A DNA stretch of 64,000 nt from Thermostichus sp047462415 (GCF_047462415.1 NZ_JANSJE010000008.1:62001-126000); one strand, 5' to 3'. Shown: positions 41,828-50,762, numbered from the stretch's first letter. Notes: generated from the letters alone by a model not told the origin. Numbers and translations are program-made.

Positions 41828-42505
41828 CTAAGGCGCACCCACCACAAGAGTTACAGGTGCGCTTTGAACAGGAGGAGCTTGGTTACTGGTGAGAGTTACA
41901 GGAGGATTAATGTAAGTGCCTATACTTGCAGAAACCTGAACAGTAACTGCACAAGTGGAATTGGCGGCCAGTGTTCCATTGTTCAGAGCGATTGAGGATC
42001 CACCTGCAACAGCGCTGCCGCCACAGGTATTGGTGATGTTGGGAGGAGTGGCAACAAATAGACCTGCAGGCAAGCTATCCGCGAAATTGAGGCCGGTCAG
42101 TTGAACTCCAGAGCTATTAACAATCGTGAAGCTAACCGTCACGGTTACAGGAGCAACCACCGATGAGGCAGGGTTAAAGCTCTTGGTAAAGGTTGGAGCA
42201 GCCAAGGGGGCCGGAGGCAACCCAACAATGCTGGGAGAAGGGTTGGGGCTGGGCAAGGGCGGGATCGTCGGCGCCGAGACGGGAGGGGGCACGAGAGGGC
42301 TGGGCTGGGTTGGGGGAGCAGCTCCAACGGGAGGAGTAGCCGGCACTCCCACGCCAGTTCCGCCGGGTTCTACACTTGGGTTTTGCACAGGAAAGATCGG
42401 CCCAGGTATAAAGCTGGTTGCATTCTTATCCTTTGCCTGTTGGCAAGCCGTCAGCAAACCAACACAGAGGCAAGCCAAAACCCCAGCCAGCTTTCCGGTT
42501 TTCAT
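41828..42505 (-). CDS. Secreted lipoprotein with Pro-rich linker and DUF11-like domain
   Basis: 225 aa to the first stop. Lipoprotein signal MKTGKLAGVLACLCVGLLTAC with lipobox LLTAC. Residues ~40-100 are extremely Pro-rich (PPVGAAPPTQPSP, PPLPSPNPSP), a flexible stalk. Residues ~105-225 form an Ig-like/DUF11-type beta-sandwich (FTKSFNPASS, ADSLPAGLFV, NTCGGSAVAG). The frame continues past the TAG into a second copy of this domain. Ribosome site AGGAGGATGAGGGA before ATG 42505. Such domains occur in bacterial surface and adhesion proteins; a surface role is inference. Confidence 0.75.
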   Translation of the reverse strand: MKTGKLAGVLACLCVGLLTACQQAKDKNATSFIPGPIFPVQNPSVEPGGTGVGVPATPPVGAAPPTQPSPLVPPPVSAPTIPPLPSPNPSPSIVGLPPAPLAAPTFTKSFNPASSVVAPVTVTVSFTIVNSSGVQLTGLNFADSLPAGLFVATPPNITNTCGGSAVAGGSSIALNNGTLAANSTCAVTVQVSASIGTYINPPVTLTSNQAPPVQSAPVTLVVGAP

Positions 42506-42569
42506 TCCCTCATCCTCCTGACCTTAAATCTCTCGCAGCAATTAAACACTGCCCTTAGCCAGCTTCACG

Positions 42570-43208
42570 CTAGGTAGCCTGAGCGCGTGCCTCTAATCTT
42601 AGGGCTTGGCCAAACGAATCGCGAATGACCAGGATCACCAAAACCCTTTCTCCGGCAACAACGTTGGCATTGTAGGCCGCCAGATCAGCCGAGAAGGTAA
42701 AGCCATTGGTGAGGGTGATCCCGTTGGTTCGGTCGGCGTAGCTGTTGCCTCGGCCTATGAGCGTATTCCTAAACTGCTCGATGGCTGTCGGCAAGAAAAT
42801 GCCGGTAATATCTGTGCCGCGGCTGATGTTGAAAAACTGCAGCTCTACGCTGGCAATGACCCCTGGCACCAACAAGCCGCTCAAGGTAACTGTTACAAAA
42901 GCGGATCCCACTACAGCGTTGAATCCCCCAGTTGGCTGCAAGCTGGGTGGATCTGGCAGGTCAGGCTGAATGGGTGGCGGCGTGATAGGAGCAAAGTCTG
43001 GCCCAGGGCGGAAGGTGATGGGTGTGAGGTTGGGCGAGATGGTGGGGGCCACGGCCACGGGGGGAGGGGTGGATCCATCGGCGGTCAAGAGGGGTGGCAG
43101 GCCGCCCGTAGTCTCGCTGCTGCAGGCAGTGGCTAGCGCCAGCGAAGCCCAAGTTGCCAGAAGAGAAAGGCCGCCACGGCCAGGGCCTGAGCCAGAACGT
43201 CGTTTCAT
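42570..43208 (-). CDS. Secreted lipoprotein, unknown function
   Basis: About 212 aa. Signal with twin-Arg-like basic start (MKRRSGSGPGRGG), hydrophobic core SLLATWASLALATAC and lipobox ATAC. A Pro-rich stretch follows (PPPVAVAPTISPNLTPITF, PPPIQPDLPDPPS), then a ~110-residue beta-rich domain (FVTVTLSGLLVPGVIASVEL, GITLTNGFTFSADLAAYN, ERVLVILVIRDSFGQAL). No known family. Same direction as, and 64 bp upstream of, the DUF11-like lipoprotein; the two could form an operon. Start ATG 43208 has GGAG 8 nt upstream. Confidence 0.7.
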   Translation of the reverse strand: MKRRSGSGPGRGGLSLLATWASLALATACSSETTGGLPPLLTADGSTPPPVAVAPTISPNLTPITFRPGPDFAPITPPPIQPDLPDPPSLQPTGGFNAVVGSAFVTVTLSGLLVPGVIASVELQFFNISRGTDITGIFLPTAIEQFRNTLIGRGNSYADRTNGITLTNGFTFSADLAAYNANVVAGERVLVILVIRDSFGQALRLEARAQAT

Positions 43209-43542
43209 CGGGGAATTCTCCACTCACTCACACCACAGCAAATCTTTCCAACAACGCCCAGCCGGGATCCACTGAATTTGCCTCTGTGCATGGGCAAGAT
43301 TATGAGGGATCCCGTTTCAAAGGCGGATGCCTGCTGTTAGTTCTACTGCATCTTGGGGCGTTGTCAAGCAAGCGGAAAAGCAAATCCAAGAAATTTTTTT
43401 GGAAATGGCCCATCCCCTAGATATGGGGTATCATAGCCTCGAACAGGGGCGGCCAGCTTACCTGTAGTGTTGGGGGTTGGGTGCCTTCTCCTCCATTTTG
43501 TGTGTGGATTTCCCCAGATTAGGGTGTGTGAGGCAGTGCCGT
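43209..43542. other. Divergent intergenic region between lipoprotein genes
   Basis: About 330 bp separating the leftward lipoprotein pair from the rightward lipoprotein. Contains AAGAAATTTTTTTGGAAATG and a CCCTAGATATGGGG inverted repeat near 43414-43427, which could be a control site. No gene seen. Confidence 0.5.
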
Positions 43543-45027
43543 ATGAACTTCAAAGGTCGCTCATTGGCAGTTTTGTGTGGAGTCTTGCTCCTAGGCGGCT
43601 GCGGTCAAATTGACGAATCCCCCGCCTTGCCGGGGCCTGTCCAGGTGGATCCCACGGCGTTTGTCTCGGCGCAGGAGTACCGCTTTACCCCCGGCTCAGT
43701 GCTGGAGACCACTAGCTTGAGGCTAGACTATGTCAACCCAAAATTTGACAACGGGATCCCTGTGCGGAACAGCGGCTTTCAAGGCAGTGGAGAAGCCCGC
43801 ATTACCAACGTAGAGGCCCGCATTCTGCCGGTCAATGAGATCCCAGCCAATGAACTGACAATTGACTCAACCCTTCGCTCCAGCACACTGGCCATCCAGA
43901 TTGCCCGATCCACGCCGCTGGTGAATCTCATCGCCTTCGGCCCCAACGACGGCAGGCTATCTACGCAATTCAGCATTGCCGGGCTGGTTGCCCTTTCGAC
44001 AAACCCCAACGACCAGCGCATTCGAGTCAACACAACCTTTAGAGCTGCCGATCCGGATACGGAAACTGTTTTAACTTTAACCGTGCGCCGCATCTTGGTT
44101 AGCCGCAATGGCAACCAAGTCGTCTTAGAGGGAGATTCTTCTCTCATTGTCCCTACCGTGGGAGTACTCTATGAAGATCCCGGCCCTAATGGCAACCCAC
44201 CGGCAGGATCCTTTGTCAATCCTCCCCCACCTCAAGGGCCTGTCACTGCCATCCTGCAAACCGGCAGCTTCTCCGCCAGCTTCGTGGTGCGGCAGCGGGG
44301 CGTGGCCGGCGATGGCACTCCTGAAGATGCCCTGGCTCTCTTTGCCCGCCTGAACTTCCGCCCCAACCAGGCGGAAATCGTCTATCGTCCCACCCAGGTG
44401 GGTACGCAGTCGGTGCTATTTGCTCCGGATCCCACTCGTCCGAACATCTTGCCCAACCAGTTGGTGCGCATCCGGCGTCTGCTGAACGGCCGGGTACAAG
44501 CGGAGTTTGACCCGGCCAATGTCAGCACAGTCCTCAACTTTGTCCAGGTCAGCCCGCCGCCACGACCTTTCCCCACCCCGATCCCGCAGTTGCCCGTCCC
44601 TGAGCGTCCGGGTGCTCCTACGGCCTTCGATTACTTCTTCTCCTTGCGCACCGAGCGCTCTACGGGTACCTTACCTGGCTCACCTGTGGAGGGAACTAAT
44701 CTCAGTCCCGTTATCATCCAGGGCATTGTCCCCACCACAGGAGATTTTGTCTTCCGCACCTTAGCTGGGGCGCAACTGGCCGGGCCGTTCAACAGAGCAG
44801 ATATTGGCGGTTCCCTGCTGCGGGGCAACTTGAATTTGGTTTTCGACCCGACCACCTCTGGCTCGAATATCTCTGGGCAATTCTTTATTGAGCAAGAGTT
44901 CCCCACTGATAATCAGGTTATAGGCCCGAATCCACCAACTGGCGACGGAAATACGGGTACTCCTGATCAAGGGGGAGTTATTCTCATTATTCGTGGATTC
45001 TTTAACGGGGCTCAGGTTAACCTTTAA
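43543..45027 (+). CDS. Large secreted lipoprotein, beta-rich
   Basis: 494 aa. Lipoprotein signal MNFKGRSLAVLCGVLLLGGC with lipobox LGGC. The mature part is rich in beta-type sequence (ITNVEARILPVNEIPANELT; LVNLIAFGPNDGRLSTQFSI; TVLTLTVRRILVSRNGNQVV) with a Pro-rich linker near residue 350 (PPPRPFPTPIPQLPVPERP). The end (NTGTPDQGGVILIIRGFFNGAQVNL) carries no anchoring motif. No family recognised. Start at ATG 43543; GAGG lies 10 nt upstream. Divergent from two other lipoproteins, so the three may act together at the outer membrane or periplasm (inference). Confidence 0.75.
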   Translation: MNFKGRSLAVLCGVLLLGGCGQIDESPALPGPVQVDPTAFVSAQEYRFTPGSVLETTSLRLDYVNPKFDNGIPVRNSGFQGSGEARITNVEARILPVNEIPANELTIDSTLRSSTLAIQIARSTPLVNLIAFGPNDGRLSTQFSIAGLVALSTNPNDQRIRVNTTFRAADPDTETVLTLTVRRILVSRNGNQVVLEGDSSLIVPTVGVLYEDPGPNGNPPAGSFVNPPPPQGPVTAILQTGSFSASFVVRQRGVAGDGTPEDALALFARLNFRPNQAEIVYRPTQVGTQSVLFAPDPTRPNILPNQLVRIRRLLNGRVQAEFDPANVSTVLNFVQVSPPPRPFPTPIPQLPVPERPGAPTAFDYFFSLRTERSTGTLPGSPVEGTNLSPVIIQGIVPTTGDFVFRTLAGAQLAGPFNRADIGGSLLRGNLNLVFDPTTSGSNISGQFFIEQEFPTDNQVIGPNPPTGDGNTGTPDQGGVILIIRGFFNGAQVNL

Positions 45028-45281
45028 GCCGAGGGATCCCATCTCATTTACTTTGCAAGCTAAGGCCAGCGTGGCTGACTTCTTCGGGAGTAATGACCGG
45101 TAGGGATCCATAAGCACCTGGGATAACCCCGACCTTGGGGTAGAGGAGCCTGAAGTTCCCTTCTCAGCGCATACCTACCTGTACCTCTGCATCGGTTGAA
45201 GTCGGCGTTGCCGGAAAAAGTCGTATCATTGCTAGATTGAAGCCATGGGATCCCCGACTCTGCCTGGTAGAACCGAACTCT

Positions 45282-47159
45282 ATGACTGTTCCCCTGATTC
45301 AAAATCGTGACGCTTTGGAAAGCCGTCTTAGGGAGATTCCCACCGAGCCTGGCGTATATCTAATGCGAGATGCCACAGATCAAATTCTCTATGTAGGCAA
45401 ATCTAAGAAATTGCGCTCTCGCGTGCGTTCTTATTTCCGTTTTGCTGATGATCTGTCTCCTCGCATTCAGCGCATGGTAGCTCAGGTTTGTGAAATTGAG
45501 TTTATCGTTACCGATAATGAAAGTGAAGCTTTGGCTCTAGAAGACAATCTAATTAAGACTCACCAACCCCCCTATAACGTCCTCCTTAAGGATGATAAAA
45601 AGTATCCTTACTTGTGTATCACCTGGTCAGAGCTTTATCCACAGCTTTATATCACTCGTCACCGTCGTCTCAATCAGAATCAAGACAAATACTACGGCCC
45701 TTATACTGATGTCGGTTTGTTGCGCTACACCCTTGGATTGGTCAAGCGAATTTTCCCCTTGCGTCAACGAACTAAGCCTCTGTACAAAGATCGCACCTGT
45801 TTGAACTATGACATTGGACGTTGTCCCGGAGTATGTCAAGGCTTGATCAGCCCAGAAGACTACCGCAAAACGCTAGCTCAAGTAGCCATGATCTTCCAAG
45901 GCCAGACGGATGAGCTGATCAGACAACTGCAGGAGAAAATGATCCAGGCTGCCGAACAAGAAAATTACGAGGCAGCTGCGCGATATCGGGATCAAATCCG
46001 CGGCCTAGAGCAACTGGGCGAATCCCAGAAGGTCTCTTTGCCCAACTCTAGCGCCAGCCGTGATGCTCTGGCCCTGGCCATGAACGATTCGCGAGCCTGC
46101 ATTCAATTGTTTCAGGTGCGGGCCGGCAAGTTGGTGGGACGGCTGGGGTTTGTTGCCGAAAATCGGGGCGATGATCCGGCGTTGATTTTGCAGCGAGTTT
46201 TACAAGAACATTACCAATACTGTGATCCGGTGGAAATTCCTTCGGAAATCTTGACCCAGTATGAATTGCCCGATCGCGATTTTCTGGAGTCTTGGCTGAG
46301 CCAGAAAAAGGGCCGCAAGGTAAGCCTTATCACCCCTCAACGGCAGAGCAAAGCAGAGCTGATCGAGTTGGTGGAGCGAAACGCCGAGCTGGAGCTAGCC
46401 CGCAGCCAGCGCCTGGCCGATCAGAACACTGCTGCCTTGGAGCGCTTGGCGGAAGTCTTGGATCTGCCGGAGCCGCCCCGCCGTCTGGAAGCTTACGATA
46501 TTTCCCACATTCAGGGATCCGATGCTGTGGGCAGTCAGGTGGTGTTTATCGATGGCCTGCCGGCCAAGCAACACTACCGCCGCTACAAGATTCGCAACCC
46601 TGAGGTACGCCCCGGCCATTCCGATGATTTTGCCAGCCATACCGAGGTGGCACGGCGTCGCTTCAGCAAGATGACTCCCGAGGATCAGCCGGATTTGGTG
46701 CTCATCGACGGGGGCAAGGGGCAACTGTCGGCAGTCATGGCCGTCTTGGCGGATTTGGGTTTGGATCACCTGCCGGTGATTGCCCTGGCCAAGCGAGAAG
46801 AAGAGATCTTCCTGCCGGGGGATCCCGTGCCGCTGCGGTTGGCTGCGCAAGATCCGGCTCGCCTGCTGTTGCAACGCCTGCGAGATGAGGCCCACCGCTT
46901 TGCCCTTGCCTACCATCGCCAGCAACGGAAGCTGCGCCAACAGGCCTCTACGCTTGACGAGATCCCCGGCCTGGGCAAGTACCGGCAAAAGCTGCTGATG
47001 GAAGAGTTTCGGTCGATTGCTCGCATCCAGGTGGCCTCAGAAGACCAGTTGGCCCGGGTGCCCGGCATTGGCCCCAAGCTGGCGCGCCAGATCTACCGCT
47101 ACTTCCACCCGGAGGCCGATTTGCCGGCAACTGCGTTGGCGGAGCCGGAGAGACGCTGA
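45282..47159 (+). CDS. uvrC: Excinuclease ABC subunit C
   Basis: UvrC makes both cuts in nucleotide excision repair. 625 aa: N-terminal GIY-YIG endonuclease (PGVYLMRD, ILYVGKSKKL), Cys-rich region (CPGVCQGLISPEDY), UVR/UvrB-binding motif (EKMIQAAEQENYEAAARYRD), RNase H-like endonuclease (EAYDISHIQGSDAVG, LVLIDGGKGQL) and C-terminal helix-hairpin-helix pair (IPGLGKYRQKLL, VPGIGPKLARQIY). Start ATG 45282 (MTVPLIQNRD). Codon use in roughly the first 550 bp is more A/T-ending than in the rest of the gene, and no GGATCC occurs from the start to about 46515. Confidence 0.96.
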   Translation: MTVPLIQNRDALESRLREIPTEPGVYLMRDATDQILYVGKSKKLRSRVRSYFRFADDLSPRIQRMVAQVCEIEFIVTDNESEALALEDNLIKTHQPPYNVLLKDDKKYPYLCITWSELYPQLYITRHRRLNQNQDKYYGPYTDVGLLRYTLGLVKRIFPLRQRTKPLYKDRTCLNYDIGRCPGVCQGLISPEDYRKTLAQVAMIFQGQTDELIRQLQEKMIQAAEQENYEAAARYRDQIRGLEQLGESQKVSLPNSSASRDALALAMNDSRACIQLFQVRAGKLVGRLGFVAENRGDDPALILQRVLQEHYQYCDPVEIPSEILTQYELPDRDFLESWLSQKKGRKVSLITPQRQSKAELIELVERNAELELARSQRLADQNTAALERLAEVLDLPEPPRRLEAYDISHIQGSDAVGSQVVFIDGLPAKQHYRRYKIRNPEVRPGHSDDFASHTEVARRRFSKMTPEDQPDLVLIDGGKGQLSAVMAVLADLGLDHLPVIALAKREEEIFLPGDPVPLRLAAQDPARLLLQRLRDEAHRFALAYHRQQRKLRQQASTLDEIPGLGKYRQKLLMEEFRSIARIQVASEDQLARVPGIGPKLARQIYRYFHPEADLPATALAEPERR

Positions 47160-47247
47160 CGGGGAGCCAAATCTCCCCTTGGAGCTGGCCTATTATCGTG
47201 AAATCCACCACTTGCTAGGACAGCCGTTCTCGGCCAAGGGGGCCAGG

Positions 47248-48918
47248 GTGAAGATAGCGCTGCTGCAACTGAACTACACCGTTGGCGATCTCAGCGGCAA
47301 TGCCGAGCGCATCCGTCTGGCGGTGGAAGCAGCGTCAGCGGCAGGAGCGGAGCTGGCCATCGCCTCTGAGCTGGCCCTGTTGGGGTACCCGCCTCGCGAC
47401 CTGTTGCTCTACCCGGCCCTGGTCGAGAGGGCAGGCCAAGTTTTGCAGCAGTTGGCCGCCCGGCTGCGGGATAGCATTCCGGTGGTGGTGGGATCCGTGC
47501 AGCCCAACCCTCTGCCGGAGGGGCGGCCCCTCTACAACGCCGCGGCCTGGCTGGAAGGGGGTCAGATCCGCCACTGGTTTCAAAAGTCGCTCCTGCCCAC
47601 CTACGATGTCTTCGACGAGGATCGCTACTTCGAGCCGGGATCCCCGCCCCGGCCCATCGAGTACCGTGGTCGCCGGCTGGGCTTCACCATCTGCGAAGAT
47701 ATCTGGAACGACCGCGACTTTTGGCGCCACCGCCGCTACCACCGCGATCCGGTGGAAGAGATGGCCCGCTGTGGCGCCGATTTACTCATCAATCTGTCGG
47801 CTTCTCCTTTTAGCCTGGGCAAGCAAAAATTGCGGGTGGAGATGCTGGGATCCCTGGCCCGCAAGCATGCCCTGCCCATCCTCTACGTCAACCAGGTGGG
47901 GGGCAATGACGACCTCATTTTCGACGGGGCCAGTTGCGCCCTAGATGGCCGGGGCCGGCTGGTGGCCCAAGCTGCTGCCTTCGCGCCGGATCGGCTGATT
48001 GTGGATGTGGAGGCGCTGACCCATCCCCCCGGCGAGGAACAGAGCCCGCCGGGATCCCGCTGGCCAACGGAGCCGGAAGCAGAGCTCTACGAGGCGCTGG
48101 TTCTGGGCGCCCGCGACTACGTCAGCAAATGTGGCTTTCGCGAAGTCTTGCTGGGCCTCTCGGGGGGGATCGACTCGGCTGTTACTGCTGTCATTGCCGC
48201 CGATGCCCTGGGCCCGGAGCGAGTGCTGGGGGTGCTCATGCCCTCTCCCTATTCCAGCCCGGGCAGCCTGACCGATGCCTACCAACTGGCGCAAAACCTG
48301 GGGATCCCTACCCTGAAGCTGCCCATTCACTCGATTATGGAGAGCTACCAGCACCTGCTGGCAGAAGCTTTCGCCGGCCTGCCCCCCGACACGACGGAAG
48401 AAAACCTGCAATCGCGCATTCGCGGCACCCTGCTCATGGCCCTTTCCAATAAGTTTGGCCGGCTGCTCTTGACCACAGGCAACAAGTCGGAGCTGGCGGT
48501 GGGCTACTGCACCCTTTACGGGGATATGTCCGGCGGCCTGGCGGTGATCTCCGATGTGCCCAAAACTTGGGTCTACCGCCTGGCCCGCTGGATCAACCGC
48601 CAGGGGGAGCGGATCCCACTCCCCATCCTTACCAAGCCTCCCTCGGCGGAGCTGCGGCCCGGCCAACAAGATAGCGACAGCCTGCCCCCCTATGACCTGC
48701 TGGACACCATCCTGCAGCGGCACATCGAACAGCACCAGTCGGCTGCCGAGCTGGTGGCCCAAGGGTTTGATCCCGACACCGTACAACAGGTGCTGCGCCT
48801 GGTTCAAAAGGCCGAGTTCAAGCGCCGCCAGGCTCCCCCCGGCCTGCGGGTTACCGATCGCGCCTTTGGCACCGGCTGGCGCATGCCCATCGCCAAATGC
48901 CAGGAAGGGATCAGTTGA
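47248..48918 (+). CDS. nadE: Glutamine-dependent NAD+ synthetase
   Basis: Last step of NAD synthesis: amidation of deamido-NAD with ammonia from glutamine. About 556 aa: nitrilase-type glutaminase domain (MKIALLQLNYTVGD equivalent, Glu in ASELALLGYPPRD, Lys in FQKSLLPTYDVFDE, Cys in GFTICEDIWND) followed by the synthetase domain (P-loop LGLSGGIDSAVTAV, TTGNKSELAVGYCTLYGDM). GTG 47248 is the start matching the family; the frame is open to 47017 but overlaps uvrC. Repeats follow the stop. Confidence 0.95.
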   Translation: MKIALLQLNYTVGDLSGNAERIRLAVEAASAAGAELAIASELALLGYPPRDLLLYPALVERAGQVLQQLAARLRDSIPVVVGSVQPNPLPEGRPLYNAAAWLEGGQIRHWFQKSLLPTYDVFDEDRYFEPGSPPRPIEYRGRRLGFTICEDIWNDRDFWRHRRYHRDPVEEMARCGADLLINLSASPFSLGKQKLRVEMLGSLARKHALPILYVNQVGGNDDLIFDGASCALDGRGRLVAQAAAFAPDRLIVDVEALTHPPGEEQSPPGSRWPTEPEAELYEALVLGARDYVSKCGFREVLLGLSGGIDSAVTAVIAADALGPERVLGVLMPSPYSSPGSLTDAYQLAQNLGIPTLKLPIHSIMESYQHLLAEAFAGLPPDTTEENLQSRIRGTLLMALSNKFGRLLLTTGNKSELAVGYCTLYGDMSGGLAVISDVPKTWVYRLARWINRQGERIPLPILTKPPSAELRPGQQDSDSLPPYDLLDTILQRHIEQHQSAAELVAQGFDPDTVQQVLRLVQKAEFKRRQAPPGLRVTDRAFGTGWRMPIAKCQEGIS

Positions 48919-48924
48919 GATTTT

Positions 48925-49040
48925 GCCCTCTCCCAGGGGGAGTCAGCCCAAGCGCTCCGCGCCGCTCACGCGACCACCCCCAGCCCCTCTCCCGGAGATG
49001 CCCTCACCCCCAGCCCCTCTCCCAGAGGGAGAGGGGGGTT
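48925..49040. repeat. Palindromic repeat block with variant-A element
   Basis: Units CCCTCTCCCAGGGGGAG, CCCAGCCCCTCTCCCGGAG and CCCCTCTCCCAGAGGGAGAG; at 48947-48980 the element CCCAAGCGCTCCGCGCCGCT followed by CACGCGACCACCCC, identical to 15887-15920. The ~240 bp beyond, to the hlip stop, show no gene. Confidence 0.88.
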
Positions 49041-49278
49041 GGAAGAGCACAACCGGTTTCGCTTTTCCTACAAGGATTCGGGTAGGGGCGCGGACGTTTT
49101 TTCTGTCAATAAGGGCCTGCCAGCCGGCAGACCCCAGAGCAAAACTTTTCTTCGACTCAACAAAGAGTAAGGCAAGCAGGGCCTTTAAGCTTGCCTCTCC
49201 ACTCACCAGGATCCAAGAGTCTCCCGTTTGTCGCTTCAAGACTAACTCTAGGGCCCGCAGCGCAGCAAGCCGAGTTTT

Positions 49279-49431
49279 CTAGATCAGGCCCAGCCAGGAG
49301 GCGACGCCTTGGCCCGTCACCGCTTCAATGACAATGGCTAATACAAAGCCGATCATGGCCGCGCGACCGTTGAGACGCTCGGCATATTCGTTAAATCCAA
49401 ACTTGGGCTCAGACAGGTTGGGGTTGGACAT
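49279..49431 (-). CDS. High-light-inducible protein (HLIP/SCP), single helix
   Basis: 50 aa: MSNPNLSEPKFGFNEYAERL then NGRAAMIGFVLAIVIEAVTG and QGVASWLGLI. The helix has the chlorophyll-binding signature E-x3-R-x-A-M (ERLNGRAAM region) and a Glu/Gly further along, as in Hli/SCP proteins. These bind chlorophyll and carotenoid, protect photosystem assembly and are induced by strong light. GGAGG lies 5 nt before the ATG at 49431. Too short for many gene callers. Faces nadE across a repeat block. Confidence 0.93.
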   Translation of the reverse strand: MSNPNLSEPKFGFNEYAERLNGRAAMIGFVLAIVIEAVTGQGVASWLGLI

Positions 49432-49547
49432 AAGAACCTCCAATGGAATTGGAACGAGGGTGAGCAGGGATCCGCAAAGAACGATTACAGGAACAGCAGC
49501 TAACCTTCAGTATAGTTTGCATTTCTTCATGATTGCAAGGAAGGTGA

Positions 49548-50420
49548 TCATCTGGTTCCGATGGCGGCGATGATCTGCCGCGCCAGGGGAATGGCCGCCT
49601 CGTAGGCTTTGCCCTGATGCAGGTGCAGCACCAGCGCCCAGCGGGGATCCGGCAGAGGCCAAAAAGCCAGCAACCAAGCTTGGAAATCTTCGGCCCAGAG
49701 AACGGGTTGTCCGCGTCGGTGAGGATTAAGGATGGTCCCAGACTTAGCGGCCACCGGGATCCCGTCTGGGGCGATGCCGCGGCAGGTGCCCGCCGTTGCT
49801 GCCAAACGCATGCCGGCATGGAGAGCATCCCAGATGCGATCCGGCAAAGAGAGAGCAGGCAGGGATATCTCCCCAGAAAGGGGAACGCCGCGGCGGGCGA
49901 TCACCCCCGCATACACCAACAGCTCCCAGGGATCCGCCGAGCCGGCCAGACCGGTCGCCAACAGCGGTGCCGGGGCCGTGTTTTCTGTCTGGGTCAAACC
50001 AAAGCGGCGCAGCCACTCCACCAGGGTCTTGGCCCCCAGCTCCCAGCCCAACTGGTAAAAATGCACGTTGCAAGACCGAGCCAAAGCTTGGCGCAAGTTG
50101 AGCTCCCCATGTCCGCGCGGATCCCAGCAAGTGAGCCGGCCCAACCCCAATTGCGGTGGCGGATCCCACCAGCCGGGGCAGTGGATGGCCCGCTCGCCGG
50201 AGCTGATCCCGGTCTGCAAGGCAGCGGCGGCCACGGCGCACTTGACCGTTGAGCCAGGGCTGGCCCTGATCTGCGCAGCCTGCTCCGGCTGCCAAACCCT
50301 CGTCAGACGACCGGTGTTCAGGTTGAGGACAATGGCAAAATCGCGCGGATGGGGCAGCCCTTGCAAACCCCAGGCCACAGCAGAACCCAAGAGCCAGGCC
50401 CCACAGGTGCGGCGTTTCAT
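49548..50420 (-). CDS. Stand-alone penicillin-binding transpeptidase domain protein
   Basis: 290 aa. All three penicillin-binding motifs are present: SxxK = Ser57-Thr-Val-Lys60 in SPGSTVKC, SxN = Ser116-Cys-Asn118, and KSG = 226-228 in AAKSGTIL. A hydrophobic N-terminal helix (CGAWLLGSAVAWGL) acts as signal or anchor. There is no transglycosylase or dimerisation domain, so this is much smaller than typical class A/B PBPs; it may be a D,D-transpeptidase/carboxypeptidase-like enzyme or a beta-lactam sensor-type domain. Start at ATG 50420, GGAGGGGGAG just before it. Divergent from psaE. Confidence 0.78.
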   Translation of the reverse strand: MKRRTCGAWLLGSAVAWGLQGLPHPRDFAIVLNLNTGRLTRVWQPEQAAQIRASPGSTVKCAVAAAALQTGISSGERAIHCPGWWDPPPQLGLGRLTCWDPRGHGELNLRQALARSCNVHFYQLGWELGAKTLVEWLRRFGLTQTENTAPAPLLATGLAGSADPWELLVYAGVIARRGVPLSGEISLPALSLPDRIWDALHAGMRLAATAGTCRGIAPDGIPVAAKSGTILNPHRRGQPVLWAEDFQAWLLAFWPLPDPRWALVLHLHQGKAYEAAIPLARQIIAAIGTR

Positions 50421-50534
50421 CGGCTCCCCCTCCCCAGCCAAGAACGACAGGGATCCCTGTTACAAAAATTCGGAAATCGCAGCCTTCTCACGGACTAGGG
50501 TAATCTGAAGTGCAGGTCAATGGAGAGAACCCTC

Positions 50535-50762
50535 ATGGCGATTCAGCGTGGTGCCAAAGTCCGTGTGTTGCGGAAAGAATCCTACTGGTATCGGGATGTG
50601 GGAACGGTTGCGGCGGTGGATACCAGCGGCATTCTTTATCCGGTGATCGTCCGCTTCGACAAGATCAACTACTACAACATCAACACCAACAACTTCCGCG
50701 AAGATGAGCTGGAGGTGCTGGAAGCTCCCAAAGCCAAGGCCAAAGCCACCCCGGCTAGCTAA
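50535..50762 (+). CDS. psaE: Photosystem I reaction centre subunit IV
   Basis: PsaE is a stromal-side PSI subunit with an SH3 fold that helps dock ferredoxin and supports cyclic electron flow. 75 aa: MAIQRGAKVRVLRKESYWYR, VGTVAAVD, YPVIVRFDKINYYNINTNNF, REDELEVLE, all canonical. The tail is Lys/Ala-rich. Start ATG 50535 with GGAG upstream. A single half-site GTTACAAA (about 50459-50466) resembles one half of the HLR1/RpaB element, weak evidence for light control. Confidence 0.97.
   Translation: MAIQRGAKVRVLRKESYWYRDVGTVAAVDTSGILYPVIVRFDKINYYNINTNNFREDELEVLEAPKAKAKATPAS

Noticed and set aside
50459..50466. HLR1/RpaB site upstream of psaE
   Set aside because: Only one half-site (GTTACAAA) is visible; the second half at the expected spacing does not match, so I do not list it as a feature.
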